64,000 bases of DNA, from the NCBI GenBank assembly GCA_013407085.1, contig JACCGJ010001846.1, positions 43,011-107,010 of the forward strand. The letters run 5' to 3'. Shown piece by piece: positions 38,201 through 44,300 of the stretch. A model generated the notes under the pieces. That model was not told the DNA's origin. It was given only the letters and a program-made list of their open reading frames with translations, and did not search any database. Each line of letters begins with the position of its first letter. Position 1 is the first letter of the stretch. Source of the DNA: Atriophallophorus winterbourni. Its lineage: Eukaryota; Platyhelminthes; Trematoda; Plagiorchiida; Microphallidae. A program made the translations under genes and the position numbers.

Positions 38201-40424
38201 GTAATATAGAAACAACGTTATGCCTCCAAAATAACTACCAAATCCTTAGGCTGAATGAGATTCAAAGAAAGGAATATTAGATCACAAAGGTGTAAAGTTA
38301 TTATATATTTATATTATTCTAAGTTCTTTAAAACGTACCGTCTCATTATGTATGTTTATCTTATCTAGCATCTAAAAAATGAAAATTGGATTACTAATTT
38401 TAGCGGGTACAGTGAAAATATCGCAGATGAATAATGCTGTGTAGGTTAGATTATTATTATAATTGAAAATTTCCAAAGCACATGTGGCTCTTACTAATTC
38501 GATCAACAGCGACATCGAAATTGGTCTCTTGAGTAGACCATCCATTTAGAAGCGATGCCATAAATTGTTCGATTAGATCAGCAGTATTAAGAATGTGAGA
38601 AAATATAGACCAAGATTGAGGTAAACGGGAACAGGCCGTAAAAATAACGTGGAGGCATCCGAGTGCAGAAACGGCTACTTGGACGTCATTGTGCCGAAAT
38701 AATTGCGTGAGATTGGTCACCCAAATTTTCAGTTGTTCCAGTTGCCGAGGTAGCTCAAAATTGAATAATTCGGGACACGCATTTGGCAGTTCATCCAAAA
38801 GCCATGAATCCATGTTAACACTGATTTTTTCTGCCACATGGAGAGCCGTTCTAAACGACAAAATCGGAAAGGCAATTTAAATTTATAAAAATAAAACGGA
38901 AACATGTTATTGAATAAATGATCAAATCGGCATCTGGTAATATTATAATGAAGTTTTAATACCACACGCTTATAAAAAGGTGCAAGAATGCTGCGAAGAG
39001 ACTAAATGATATCACAGAGACAACAAAATGTGATACAGTTTAGTTAATTTGCACAATGTGCTTGTATGAAAACACAAGCTTGATATAGGAAAACTGCACA
39101 TCCATGCACTGTTGCACAATTACATGCGATTAATATGGCGAGCAAGGTAAATGCTAAATAAAATGTTAACATTTAAAGCAAAAACATTAACAATTGTAGT
39201 GTTTCAAATCTTCAAAAATAAAAAAATTACTGAGCGAACATCCAGTGAATCAGCTGACCTGAGACGAACAAAACAAATGTCATTTAAGATGAGTGGAGAA
39301 TAGAAGAAACAAAGGCTGTAAGAGGTTGAAACTCTAGATCGCAGGTCTTATAATTAGGAGAGTGAGCACATGTAGCATGTTTCTTGCATTGGAGACAATA
39401 TTGCAATTTTCAGTTCAAGATTAATTACAAGCATCGTGCTACAATGATCTGGCACTGGTGCTGGGCTTGAGTTACATCGACAATATTATCATAATATAAC
39501 TGTTTGAATCTAAGCAATAATACAGTTTTTCTTAAAATTAGCAGAAATCGATCAATACAGACTGATGTTCCACAAGTAAGACAAGAGTAATATCTAGGAA
39601 GAGAACAATTGTGACCATAAGTAATTAGAAAATCCTAACAAAAATCATGACACAACTGCATAGAATGCAGCTTGCGTAAAAATTGAAGTTCTATCCGATT
39701 GGTATTAATATTTATTCAGCATAGCCAATAAAAACATATGTGCCATACGTTCTTCAATACTTAGCATTTTCTTAAATACAAGATTGGCAAATATGTTACA
39801 CGATTCTTCTTTTTTTCTTCAACACTGATATCGAAACTATTTAATTCATAACGGATCCGGTACATTGAAAAATAGAGAAAAGTAGTATAACGTTACATAC
39901 CGGAGAGTTTCTAAGTTGTTTATACTCGGTGTTTTCATAATGAAATTTAAAATTCCGGGGATGCAAGAGCGAGTCTTGAAGATATTCAAATCTCCGTTTA
40001 ACAACTGCATGAACAGCTGAAACATTCAAATAGTACGTTGGATTACCATTAAAATCTCTTGAACCAGCTCACGTTTTTCACCGTCATTTATATCAGTATA
40101 TTCTAAGTGCGCGCAAATAGCATACAAAGACGGTTCACTATTCAAAATGCACCCAGCCGAATCGATAGGAAAAATTTGAATATAGTAATTGATAACACGA
40201 ACGGCATACTCAAGAATGGGAATCGTAGAACCAACGTCAGTCAATAATTTTATGAGAGCAGGAATGAAATTTGTTGGCGGAAATTCTTTCTTCAAAGTTT
40301 CCGCGTTATCTGTTTGAAGAATTACGAGACAGAGTTGTTCCAATGCGCTTAGCTGAATTTCTTTTGAATTATCTCCCGTTGTTTGTAACAAGTTCAGCAA
40401 GACTGTAGCGTTTTCGCCAATCAT
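8955..40424 (-). CDS. HECTD1: HECTD1-like E3 ubiquitin ligase gene, N-terminal and central exons (partial)
   Basis: Sixteen exons were placed: 40424-40047, 40016-39901, 38850-38495, 38086-37879, 36303-35858, 34120-33571, 31832-31682, 30447-30190, 25781-25451, 25368-24225, 23322-23031, 19675-19511, 17904-17668, about 13987-13504, 10594-10331 and 9254-8955. Codon phases agree at every junction except that between exons 13 and 14, which is unresolved. HECTD1 family members transfer ubiquitin to substrates through a C-terminal HECT domain. That domain is not in the window and should lie left of base 1. The visible domains run ARM/HEAT-like helices, ankyrin repeats, helical region, galactose-binding SUN-like domain, MIB/HERC2 domain, which is the HECTD1 order. 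Introns total about 27 kb and are full of repeats. Confidence 0.88.
10331..10594 (-). CDS. HECTD1: HECTD1-like exon 15: SUN-like domain, second part
   Basis: After TTTATTTAG the peptide reads ASRNSLEWTLIAEHHINPDG, then REWRFVRIQVL and LNAVEFFGTVTK. These match VSKNGQNWTSLYTHV, GWRHVRIKQM and LSGFELYGTV of HECTD1. It has 88 codons, phase 0 at both ends, and donor GTCAGT. Confidence 0.88.
10735..11060 (+). repeat. Family D (Penelope-type) hammerhead repeat, decayed copy
   Basis: It shares blocks with 29.4-30.0 kb: TGACCGAT(T/A)TCACGC, TACGACCAATTnGnnGTGGTG, then GACGAAGCTTCTGTG and AACGTTACC...TAACCGATT. The ribozyme core at 10914 reads CCGACGA with hairpin AGCTTCTG/CTAGAAGT and AAAA in place of GAAA, so it should be inactive. 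It lies antisense in a HECTD1-like intron. Confidence 0.65.
11600..12085 (-). mobile_element. CR1-like 3' end, distinct subfamily
   Basis: The minus strand gives LERIYRRAIKMVGCLRDLLY, YEDRLVHLNLDTLAHRRVRL and then NCRRFFLSVRVCFLRNSLT. This is the CR1 C-terminal pattern (LQRVYRRATKMV...LPYEDRL...L...RR) seen at 42.3-42.7 kb, but with different wording, so it is another lineage. One frame change separates the two parts. It is intronic, in the sense direction of the host gene. Confidence 0.75.
12330..12665 (+). mobile_element. Eroded RTE-like fragment
   Basis: The peptide end ALLYESEYWAVQARHKPMLN resembles the RTE reverse-transcriptase tail (LLYGSETWPVR...DxRKL) seen intact at 63.5 kb. The rest is too eroded to align by eye. 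Confidence 0.45.
12805..13165. repeat. Dispersed ~350-base repeat, copy 1
   Basis: This is paired with 19880-20215. Shared blocks include TCGATnTCGACCATGGCTGT, ACTAAACAGTCCGATTCG, CGATCGGCGTCAGTTG-like text and GAGCGGTCAAGAGCAAGTT. It has no long open frame. The family is not known to me. Confidence 0.75.
13504..13987 (-). CDS. HECTD1: HECTD1-like exon 14: SUN-like galactose-binding domain, first part
   Basis: FTGGIFAWLGTNGG, WANPLRLHGLVRVTTSDSTL, WIVIDLGVLIRLTHYMIQ and LTNWQLQ match in order the HECTD1 run GIIYWIGTN, WVNPAAYGLVVVTSS, WFAIDLGLWVIPSAYTLRH and LRNWVFQ. This fold in HECTD1 is a discoidin/SUN-like beta sandwich. The donor CAA before GTAAGC is sound. The 5' edge (13987 or 14003) is uncertain because its phase does not pair cleanly with exon 13. 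Confidence 0.88.
14010..15800. other. Intron sequence of the HECTD1-like gene
   Basis: This is part of intron 13. I see no repeat or exon that I can name. Open frames at 14715-15002 and 15172-15393 show no family motif, though a small missing exon is possible because the exon 13/14 phase is unresolved. Confidence 0.4.
15803..16130 (+). repeat. Family B hammerhead repeat, antisense copy
   Basis: Ribozyme parts run from 16018: CTCCAC, core CCAATGA (two changes from CUGAUGA), hairpin CGGC-AAACA-GCCA, GAAA, palindrome ACCGGT, then A and GTGGTG. GGATGTGAGC occurs before (15831) and after (16072) the ribozyme, a spacing of 241 bases. That suggests slightly more than one tandem unit. Imperfect direct repeats containing AAATTATTCGAAAACC flank it (15803 and 16102). 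The damaged core should abolish cleavage. Confidence 0.7.
17229..17280. repeat. (TA)n(GA)n microsatellite
   Basis: A TA run continues directly into a GA run, just upstream on the plus strand of the family B repeat. Confidence 0.95.
17501..17548 (-). ncRNA. Hammerhead ribozyme motif, family B, intact boxes
   Basis: Read on the minus strand: CTCCAC (helix I), CTGATGA, hairpin CGGC-AAACA-GCCA, GAAA, ACCGGU, A, then GTGGTG pairing back with CTCCAC in five of six positions. Helix III is the palindrome ACCGGU, too short for a loop, so pairing between two copies is likely. Cleavage would follow the A at 17512. The first pair of helix II is C opposite A instead of G-C, which could weaken it. It is sense with respect to the HECTD1-like intron. 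Confidence 0.75.
17668..17904 (-). CDS. HECTD1: HECTD1-like exon 13
   Basis: VERFPLPTAHFTTLSEHLLT and RGLQLRPTAKSGYHDKTSK then LVTVEQLQKWIVNAVKKVPW match the HECTD1 run ERLPLYLYD...RLRFRLER...[20 protein letters not shown]. The likely donor is TAC before GTAAAC, or the overlapping GTACGT four bases earlier. The junction to exon 14 is not settled. A family B ribozyme lies about 130 bases downstream in the intron. Confidence 0.83.
18545..19205 (-). mobile_element. RTE-like retrotransposon 3' end
   Basis: The minus strand encodes VDSFVYLGSCISAGG, SHRVRKAGAAFANLRHLW, NAVVRATLLYGCET and, after frame changes, RLRWLGHVLRMP. This is the C-terminal part of RTE-clade reverse transcriptase. It is 5'-truncated and frame-shifted. 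Related scraps lie at 34.9-35.2 and 36.7-36.9 kb, and a better copy at 63.0-64.0 kb. Confidence 0.8.
19511..19675 (-). CDS. HECTD1: HECTD1-like exon 12
   Basis: Fifty-five codons lie between TTTTCACAG and GTGAGT. ERFSKLYPLDDVN and the helix FISALVKKLILALEL correspond to ERINVFKTAF...LIRKLIAVLESIE in HECTD1. Both ends are phase 0. The intron before it (19676-23030) holds repeats and the family A ribozyme insertion. Confidence 0.8.
19880..20215. repeat. Dispersed ~350-base repeat, copy 2
   Basis: This is the second copy of the repeat at 12.8-13.2 kb, sharing its blocks in the same order and orientation. It is followed by unrelated DNA from about 20215. Confidence 0.75.
20917..21191 (-). mobile_element. 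Complete family A hammerhead retroelement insertion with target duplication
   Basis: The 13-base sequence AGATCAAGTATCA occurs at 20917-20929 and again at 21179-21191. Between them lies one repeat unit of about 218 bases with a 29-base terminal overlap (ATTCATTTGCATGCTTTTCC and following, at 20933 and 21151). It encodes no protein. The ribozyme lies near the 3' end of the minus-strand reading. This looks like a linear copy of a circular or multimeric ribozyme-bearing RNA, inserted with a LINE- or Penelope-sized duplication. It is in the sense direction of the host intron. Confidence 0.8.
20963..21008 (-). ncRNA. Hammerhead ribozyme motif, family A, consensus-perfect core
   Basis: Minus strand: CCCTAC, CTGATGA, helix II GTGC-AAACA-GCAC (four perfect pairs), GAAA, palindrome ACCGGU, C, then UUGGGG. 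Every conserved core base is present. Helix I pairs at positions 2 to 6 with one wobble. Predicted cleavage follows the C at 20971 (GUC site). Confidence 0.85.
21390..21700. other. Unassigned sequence with short open frames
   Basis: Frames at 21390-21575 (+) and 21481-21681 (-) have no recognisable motif. It may be an eroded repeat within intron 11. Confidence 0.35.
22100..22640 (-). other. Possible exon-like region, unassigned
   Basis: Two open frames of 70 and 123 codons overlap here in the gene's direction. I tried to match them with the HECTD1 region between exons 11 and 12 and failed. Exons 11 and 12 join in phase without it. It is probably intron or repeat. Confidence 0.25.
23031..23322 (-). 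CDS. HECTD1: HECTD1-like exon 11
   Basis: After CCATTAG the peptide reads HRENRLRAIRSTASYAAKSL and ends VTPYELLSSGLLPVLQRFYK. The last motif equals the HECTD1 ISPYEMCSSGLVQALL block. The donor would be AAG before GTCCGC, a weak site, but it gives the phase needed by exon 12. A later GTAGTT site does not. Confidence 0.82.
24225..25368 (-). CDS. HECTD1: HECTD1-like exon 10: long Ser/Asn-rich insert
   Basis: This exon of 381 codons starts ELAAELWQTVAP. It contains a basic Ser-rich stretch (KKQRSSSRVHSGS), a cysteine-bearing segment (FELSCTCGTGN) and a segment LSASIDGLCITFTRGIFG that seems to match the HECTD1 T-V-G-N-W-S-L-T-C beta strands. HPECASCSNP is a second cysteine group. It ends CAAAG before GTTGGT, which fits exon 11. 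Most of the length has no counterpart I recognise in vertebrate HECTD1. Confidence 0.78.
25451..25781 (-). CDS. HECTD1: HECTD1-like exon 9
   Basis: FGEWNLIRPNSKSFLMF and the following FAALWFTWDRSSKGS correspond to the HECTD1 segment W-x-I-I-R-G...LYIWSDAAALELSNGS. The acceptor ACATTCAG at 25782 fits phase 0, although the frame stays open to 25862. The donor is GTAGGT. Intron 8 contains the 1000-base gap, so a small exon could be missing before this one. Confidence 0.75.
25975..25996 (+). repeat. Short family B tail fragment
   Basis: Only GGGGGATGTGAGCACC, the text that follows the ribozyme in family B copies, is present. Confidence 0.35.
27100..28099. other. Assembly gap, 1000 N
   Basis: A run of exactly 1000 N inside intron 8 of the HECTD1-like gene. 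The round size suggests a gap of unknown length. An open frame drawn across it has no meaning. Confidence 0.99.
28100..29400. other. Intron 8 sequence, unassigned
   Basis: No exon or named repeat was recognised. The minus-strand frame at 28630-28890 (CGCKTICECDRLIGVIPSYL) could be an eroded retroelement peptide, but I cannot place it. Confidence 0.35.
29420..30000 (+). repeat. Family D repeat, tandem ribozyme-bearing units
   Basis: Two ribozyme-like units about 153 bases apart (cores at 29716 and 29869) share the following text GAAACGTTAC, CCAAACTG and AACCGATTGC. A third, weaker echo continues to about 30000. Upstream blocks match 10.74-10.9 kb. Tandem terminal repeats with a GAAACGTT-type hammerhead are typical of Penelope-like elements. 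Confidence 0.7.
29716..29750 (+). ncRNA. Hammerhead ribozyme motif, family D (Penelope type)
   Basis: CTGACGA is followed by a hairpin with seven pairs and one bulged G (AGCTTCTG, loop TGT, CAGAAGT), then GAAA and the palindrome ACGU with U at the cleavage position. Helix I is weak here. The tandem partner at 29869-29900 has CTGATGA and GAAACGTT but a poor helix II. Both are antisense to the host gene. Confidence 0.65.
30190..30447 (-). CDS. HECTD1: HECTD1-like exon 8
   Basis: The exon starts after TTGCAG with GSSEELLLVLTIILTLISIP and LVDWMQRYGIPELLQS, like the HECTD1 helix before the acidic linker. It then becomes polar, with Ser/Gln/Asp. The chosen end is the GTAAGC donor at 30189, giving 86 codons in phase 0. 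The 3' boundary is less certain than the 5' one. Confidence 0.72.
31270..31500 (+). repeat. Family B repeat unit
   Basis: In order: GAGTGCTTGACCAAGAATCA, TTCGTTGTACGA, CCACTGTTTCAAGGCTCACT, the ribozyme at 31416, and the tail GGGGGATGTGAGCAACAC. It matches the 16.0 and 17.5 kb copies. It is antisense within intron 7 of the HECTD1-like gene. Confidence 0.75.
31416..31457 (+). ncRNA. Hammerhead ribozyme motif, family B, perfect helix I
   Basis: CTCCAC, CTGATGA, CGAC-AAACA-GCCA, GAAA, ACCGGT, A, GTGGAG. Helix I pairs perfectly over six bases. Helix II is weak: C opposite A at its base and an A opposite C inside. Predicted cleavage follows A at 31451. Core bases are complete. Confidence 0.75.
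31682..31832 (-). CDS. HECTD1: HECTD1-like exon 7
   Basis: Fifty codons follow the CCACGACAG acceptor (LRVLQLVCRSIRTRTGFKV ... FGRELVDMLAHGLSQ) and end at GTAATA. The phase (one base completing the exon 6 arginine, then an exact end) is right, and the region matches the HECTD1 helical stretch after the ankyrin repeats. Confidence 0.8.
32100..32150 (-). ncRNA. Hammerhead ribozyme motif, family C
   Basis: Minus strand: TGCACTG, CTGATGA, hairpin GCTT-AAATAA-GAGC, GAAA, then the eight-base palindrome ACUCGAGU, C, and CAGCGCT. CAGCGC pairs back to GCACTG in five of six positions. Predicted cleavage follows C at 32107. This is a single copy in the window, in the sense direction of the HECTD1-like intron 6. 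Flanking repeat borders are not defined. Confidence 0.78.
32240..32650 (-). mobile_element. CR1-like 3' end, 5'-truncated
   Basis: The minus strand reads YYRRIRGDLILLFNILHTVD and HPLEHLFQRQQALGS, nearly the wording of the plus-strand copy at 42.43-42.53 kb. The 3' tail with TACATTCCC... is also shared. The upstream part of the same open frame (to 32905) is not clearly CR1. Confidence 0.82.
33571..34120 (-). CDS. HECTD1: HECTD1-like exon 6: ankyrin repeats
   Basis: Ankyrin signatures are clear: YSGQSLLSLATSVNHIAAVV, NGTPLHYAANNGHLKILRLL and LHGCTALHLAKHALAKA. A helical segment with LRLALPVLIDAY ends in KPNIR, corresponding to the HECTD1 LLPVF...LPSIRKA block. Compared with the animal protein there is an extra insertion between the second and third repeats. 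The exon is 550 bases and both splice phases fit its neighbours. Confidence 0.92.
34880..35200 (-). mobile_element. Eroded RTE-like fragment
   Basis: Nucleotide text parallels 18.86-19.13 kb: CGTTTGCAGACATCTATATT, AACGCGATGCTACCACCGAATG, TGCGTTGTACA, TAGTnTGGAGnGA and ACGnnGCGnCCACC... in the same order. No useful open frame remains. Confidence 0.7.
35858..36303 (-). CDS. HECTD1: HECTD1-like exon 5
   Basis: The exon opens with DAILLPSIHLLDGLISLVLV, the hydrophobic helix that precedes the linker in HECTD1. A long, poorly conserved Ser/Asn/Cys-rich linker follows (about 36030-36230). It ends near the basic helix that precedes the ankyrin repeats, at a GTACGC donor. The linker is probably disordered. 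Confidence 0.78.
36690..36895 (+). mobile_element. Eroded RTE-like fragment
   Basis: The frame reads MKKLITALGLVGSQLRRCAT, resembling GMKKLTVALGSVGRIRLPGW in the RTE copy at 18.6 kb. It is short and intronic. Confidence 0.55.
37231..37272 (-). ncRNA. Hammerhead ribozyme motif, family A, fold-back left arm
   Basis: Minus strand: CTCTAC, CTGATGA, GTGC-AAACA-GCCC, GAAA, ACCGGU, C, GUGAGG. The core is complete. Helix II has one mismatch (U opposite C) and helix I four to five pairs including wobbles. It is sense to the HECTD1-like intron 4. Confidence 0.75.
37465..37506 (+). ncRNA. Hammerhead ribozyme motif, family A, fold-back right arm (core mutated)
   Basis: CCCTAC, CTGATGA, GTGC-AAACA-GCAT, then GGAA where GAAA is required, ACCGGT-type palindrome, C and GTGGGG. 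Helix I is a perfect six-pair stem, but the changed core A makes it probably inactive. Confidence 0.7.
37879..38086 (-). CDS. HECTD1: HECTD1-like exon 4
   Basis: After TGTTACAG the exon reads QRSKDVSSSYKFSGAMALLL and then hydrophobic helices ending ISDTILGVH. This corresponds to the HECTD1 segment just before its LVDLLLVLL helix. The donor is GTAAGC, with two bases carried over. Confidence 0.8.
38495..38850 (-). CDS. HECTD1: HECTD1-like exon 3
   Basis: The exon opens after CGTTTAG with TALHVAEKISVNMDS and contains the helical repeat NDVQVAVSALGCLHVIF, like the DHQVSDGALRCFASL repeat of HECTD1. It ends at a GTAAGA donor in phase 1. The following N-Q-R-S codons in exon 4 restore the frame. Confidence 0.85.
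39901..40016 (-). CDS. HECTD1: HECTD1-like exon 2
   Basis: This 116-base exon begins after TTTCAG and ends at CCG before GTATGT, leaving two bases of a codon. It reads LFMQLLNGDLNIFKTRSCIP then GILNFI, matching the HECTD1 helix with a glycine-leucine turn (GGLNCVL in animals). The codon left open is completed by exon 3 to give arginine. Confidence 0.85.
40047..40424 (-). CDS. HECTD1: HECTD1-like exon 1: N-terminal ARM/HEAT-like helices
   Basis: This encodes 126 codons from ATG at 40424, with an in-frame TAG just upstream, so this is the likely start. The peptide (QLSALEQLCLVILQTDNAE, later INYYIQIFPIDSAG) matches the start of HECTD1, which also opens with a short peptide and the QLxALEQLC helix. 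It ends in phase 0 at a GTAATC donor of a 30-base intron. Confidence 0.88.
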
Positions 40425-40439
40425 TTCAATCTAGTAGGT

Positions 40440-41060
40440 TCAAGTTAAAATTTCACAGGACTGAAGTTGACTAAAAGCAGTAACACACAACGCCGCTTAC
40501 GAAATTCAAAATACCGCTGCAAAGTTCAAGTTCAAGTTCAAGTTCATGATCGAGTTCAAGTGGCACATGGCTGAAGGTGACTAAAAGCCAACCACGCGCC
40601 CAGATTTCTTTCGGCGGTATGCGGTTGAGCACCCAGCGCTTAGATATTGAGTATACAGTTCGTACGTTTCAAAAAAAGTTTCTTTTTCAATTTTTCGTAT
40701 TTGTGCAAATAAACTGTTGTCCATCGTCTTTTCATTCGATTGGACATGCAACATGCATAACTCTCTTACCTTTCGGTGATGAGACATCTCCCATCTTCCA
40801 TTTACAGTTACACACGCCTGTGTTACTTACGAATCAATCCTGGTAGTGGCGGGTGTTTTCAAGCACACCCCCGAAAGAATCTGGGCACTCGTTTTGACTT
40901 GGTCGACTATCGCCCTGTGATACTGATACTGATACTGATACTGATACGTTTTTTGTTGTTTTTAAGTTCAGTTCAGTTAAGTTGCACAGGACAGTAAGTG
41001 GCTAACGAGATAATCGAGCGTCCAGAATTTCTTTCGGTGGAAAGCTGCAGAGAATCAACC
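40440..41060. repeat. Inverted and direct repeats upstream of the HECTD1-like start
   Basis: The block GCCCAGATTTCTTTCGGCGG (about 40598) recurs inverted at about 40866-40886 and again in direct orientation at about 41020-41040 with (TCC)AGAATTTCTTTCGGTGG. CACAGGAC(T/A)G and TGACTAAAAGC elements repeat at 40455, 40575 and 40985. Short tandem runs of AAGTTC (40520-40545) and TACTGA (40917-40946) lie inside. Any promoter of the gene must lie in or beyond this region. No clear TATA or initiator was identified. Confidence 0.6.
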
Positions 41061-41349
41061 ACTAGTGCCAAAGTTAGTTCATTTTTCTCTCGTATCCTCG
41101 TCGTATGCAAAGGTACGTCCGGTGTTTTCCAAGCCGTCTTTTGGTCCCAGAATTTGTAGCTGCGACTGAGAAAAACGGAAAGGGTTTCTCTTCACCAATC
41201 CGGTGAGAGGTTAGCTATGGAAAAATGGTGCGTACATTTGAAACCTGACATTTAAAACGAGGCATTATATAACATGATTTTTTAAAATCGTGGTCAAGAC
41301 CATATAATTTCAAAATGAACATAAAATGGACAATTCTGACGACAGACAA

Positions 41350-44300
41350 CCTGTATATTCACGGGAAAAAGTCCGGGAAAAACCCAAGCCACAAGGCATC
41401 TAAACCCCTTTTGAATGCACCTATTGATGTGCAAGCTATTAGTTCCTCAGGCAGCTTGTTCCAGAAGCTTACCACTCTTTCACTGAAAAAGTGTTGCCTA
41501 AGATTCAGACGGCTGTGGTTTTTCGCGAGCTTAAATGTATGTCCTCTAGTTGAGGGGTTGATCGCTCGAGAGAACAGGATTTGACAGCCCTCGTCGCCTA
41601 AGCCTTTCAGGATTTTGAAAGTTTCTATGAGGTCACCCCGTAGACGCCCACGCCGAAGGGAGAAGAGACTTAAAGAAATCAGACGTTCTTCGTAGGGTTT
41701 CCCTAACATACCTTCAACCATTTTGGTAGCCAGTCGTTGGACACTTTCTAGTAGTAATATGTCCTTTTGAAAGAAGGGGCTCCAGGCTTGCACGCAGTAT
41801 TCTAAATGCGGCCTGACAATAGCCGTATATAAAGGGATAAACACTTCCGTCGTTCTACATGTCAGAACGGATTTAAGCCAAGGGAGTTTTCCTCTAGCTC
41901 GTTGTGCAGCTGTGGCACATTGCGCAGCCCATTTGAAGTCCGCTGTTACGACTATACCTAAATCCTTAACCTTCGAAATAGATTGAAAGTCGATCCTTCC
42001 GTTATTAGCATTTACTGTAATTCTGTCGACTGCTGCAGACAACGGGTGACATTTACTATAGTTTAGAGGAAGATCCCAATCCTGCGACCATTTAATGACG
42101 TTTTCAATATCTCTCAACATATCACCCTGATCACTGGATCCGGTGAATTTGACATCATCAGCACTGTTCTGTTGTATACAAAAAGTCCTGTCAAATCTTA
42201 GCATTGCTGAGAAGGATCTTCGGTCGTTTCTCAAAACAGATACTCCAACGTACAATTAACACCTATATCAGACCAACAATGGAGTATGCTGTTCAAGCAT
42301 GGTCTCCATGGTTACAAAAGGACATGACCTTGCTGCAACGGGTATACCACCGCGCTACAAAACTGGTGACCGGGCTATACAACAGGCCATACGAGGAGCG
42401 GATCGCAACACTTAACCTCTTTGACTTTTCGTACCGTCGTCTCAGGGGTGACTTGATCCTGCTTTTCAATATACTGCATACAGTGGATCACCCACTCGAA
42501 CACCTGTTTCATCATCAAGAAGCACGTGGTAGCAGATCGCATGGATACAAGTTAATTATTCCACACTCCAGATCAAATTGTCGAAGGTTTTTCTTTGCTG
42601 TCAGAGTCCGTTTTCTATGGAACTCCCTGCCCCCACATATCATTTGCGCAACAAGCCTGAACATGTTCAAGGCTGAACTTGACAAGTATATGTTGACTAA
42701 ACCCAACCTTGCACCTGAATACACATGCTGACTTTCCTTGTGTATAAAACATTTGTGTTGTTTTTATGAATTCCCTATATTTTTAATCTCTGTTTACTGT
42801 AAAGTATTAACTTTTTGGACCAATAAAACTTTGAATAACTTTGAAACATGTAGCAGGGACATGACAACTGCGATGCCAGATCATGGATGAAGATCAGAAA
42901 GAGTATTGGGCCTAATACTGAACCTTGTGGGACCCCACTGGTGACTGTTGCGAATTCGCCTACACGGACCTGGAAAGATCTATCACGAAGAAAACTGGCT
43001 ATCCAATCGTGAAGCTTACCAGATATGCCTTTGGCCGAGAGCTTCATCCCTAGGAACCTATGACTAACCGAGTCAAACGCCTTACTAAAGTCTAAATAAA
43101 AGACCTCTACCCGTCCGCCTTCATCCAGTGTCTCAGAAACTCGATCTAAAATGCATAAAAGATTCGAAAGACACGAACTTCCTTTAACAAAGCCTTGTTG
43201 AACCGTGCTTAATGATGAATTGTGTACGAGGTTGCTGCACAACCGATCCCTGATAAGTCTCCAAGGTTTTACATAAAACACTGGTCAAGCTTATCGGTCG
43301 GAAATTCTTAACTAAGTTTGCGCAACCTCCCTTTGGAATGGGTACGACAATGGCTTTCTTCCAGTCATCTGGTAGGATGATTTGCAGAGCGATTCGTTAT
43401 ATAACTCACATAGAGGCTCTGCTAGTACTTAAGATATTTCCTTTAAAATTTTAGGATGCACATTGGATTTATTTTCATCTAGATTCTTTAGGACACGCGC
43501 GGCATCATCCGTGCATAAAACGACTTCGCTTAGTGAGACACCCATTTCCGTATTAAGAGTTGGGACTGAGTGAATCGCATCGCCGCCATCCATTCTATGT
43601 ACGCTTTGAAAATAATCCAGCAAAGCTGCTGCTTTTTCGGGGTCAGAATTGGCTTTCTCGCCATTGTCTAATATTAGGGTACCTATGTGCTCCCTTGTCT
43701 GACCCTTAGACTGAACATAACTATAATACTTCTTAGGGTTCTTTTTAGCAGATTTCGCCAGATAAATTTCGTAGCTTCGCGTAATCTTCCGTTGCAGCTT
43801 TACTGTGTTGTTTCTCGAAGCATTATAGCAAGACCAATTTCTATAGGTTGGTAAGGCTTTATATCTCCGCCAGTGTCTGTCGCGCCTAATAATGTTGCGT
43901 CGCACCGCAGGAGTTCACCAAGGTGGCTTCTTATTTAGCCGTGTAGGACGAAAAGGACAGTAAAGGTCTTGAAGACTTAAAATATTGCGCTTAATAACCG
44001 ACCATTTACTTTCGATGTCATTGGTTTCAGAGCACCAGTCACATCGTAAAGCGGAAAGCCGTACGGCATTCCAGTCAACTCGATTTAATTACGCCTGTAT
44101 TTGACTGGTGGCTTATGAAAACAGAGAATTGCCTGGAATATTATGGTGACATGGTCACTTTTCCCTAAAGGTAAGTCGTAAGAGAGGTTTTGGACATCTT
44201 TAGGACCTTTAGACAAAAGTAGACCCAGTGTTGATGTTGAATGTCCATCTCTGTACCTAGTTTTCTCACTTACGTGCTGATGAAGCGCACTGGAGTGCAT

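Noticed and set aside
44275..44300. CTGATGAAGCGCACTGGAGTGC hairpin-like text
   Set aside because: It lies in CR1 endonuclease coding sequence and has no GAAA box after the hairpin.
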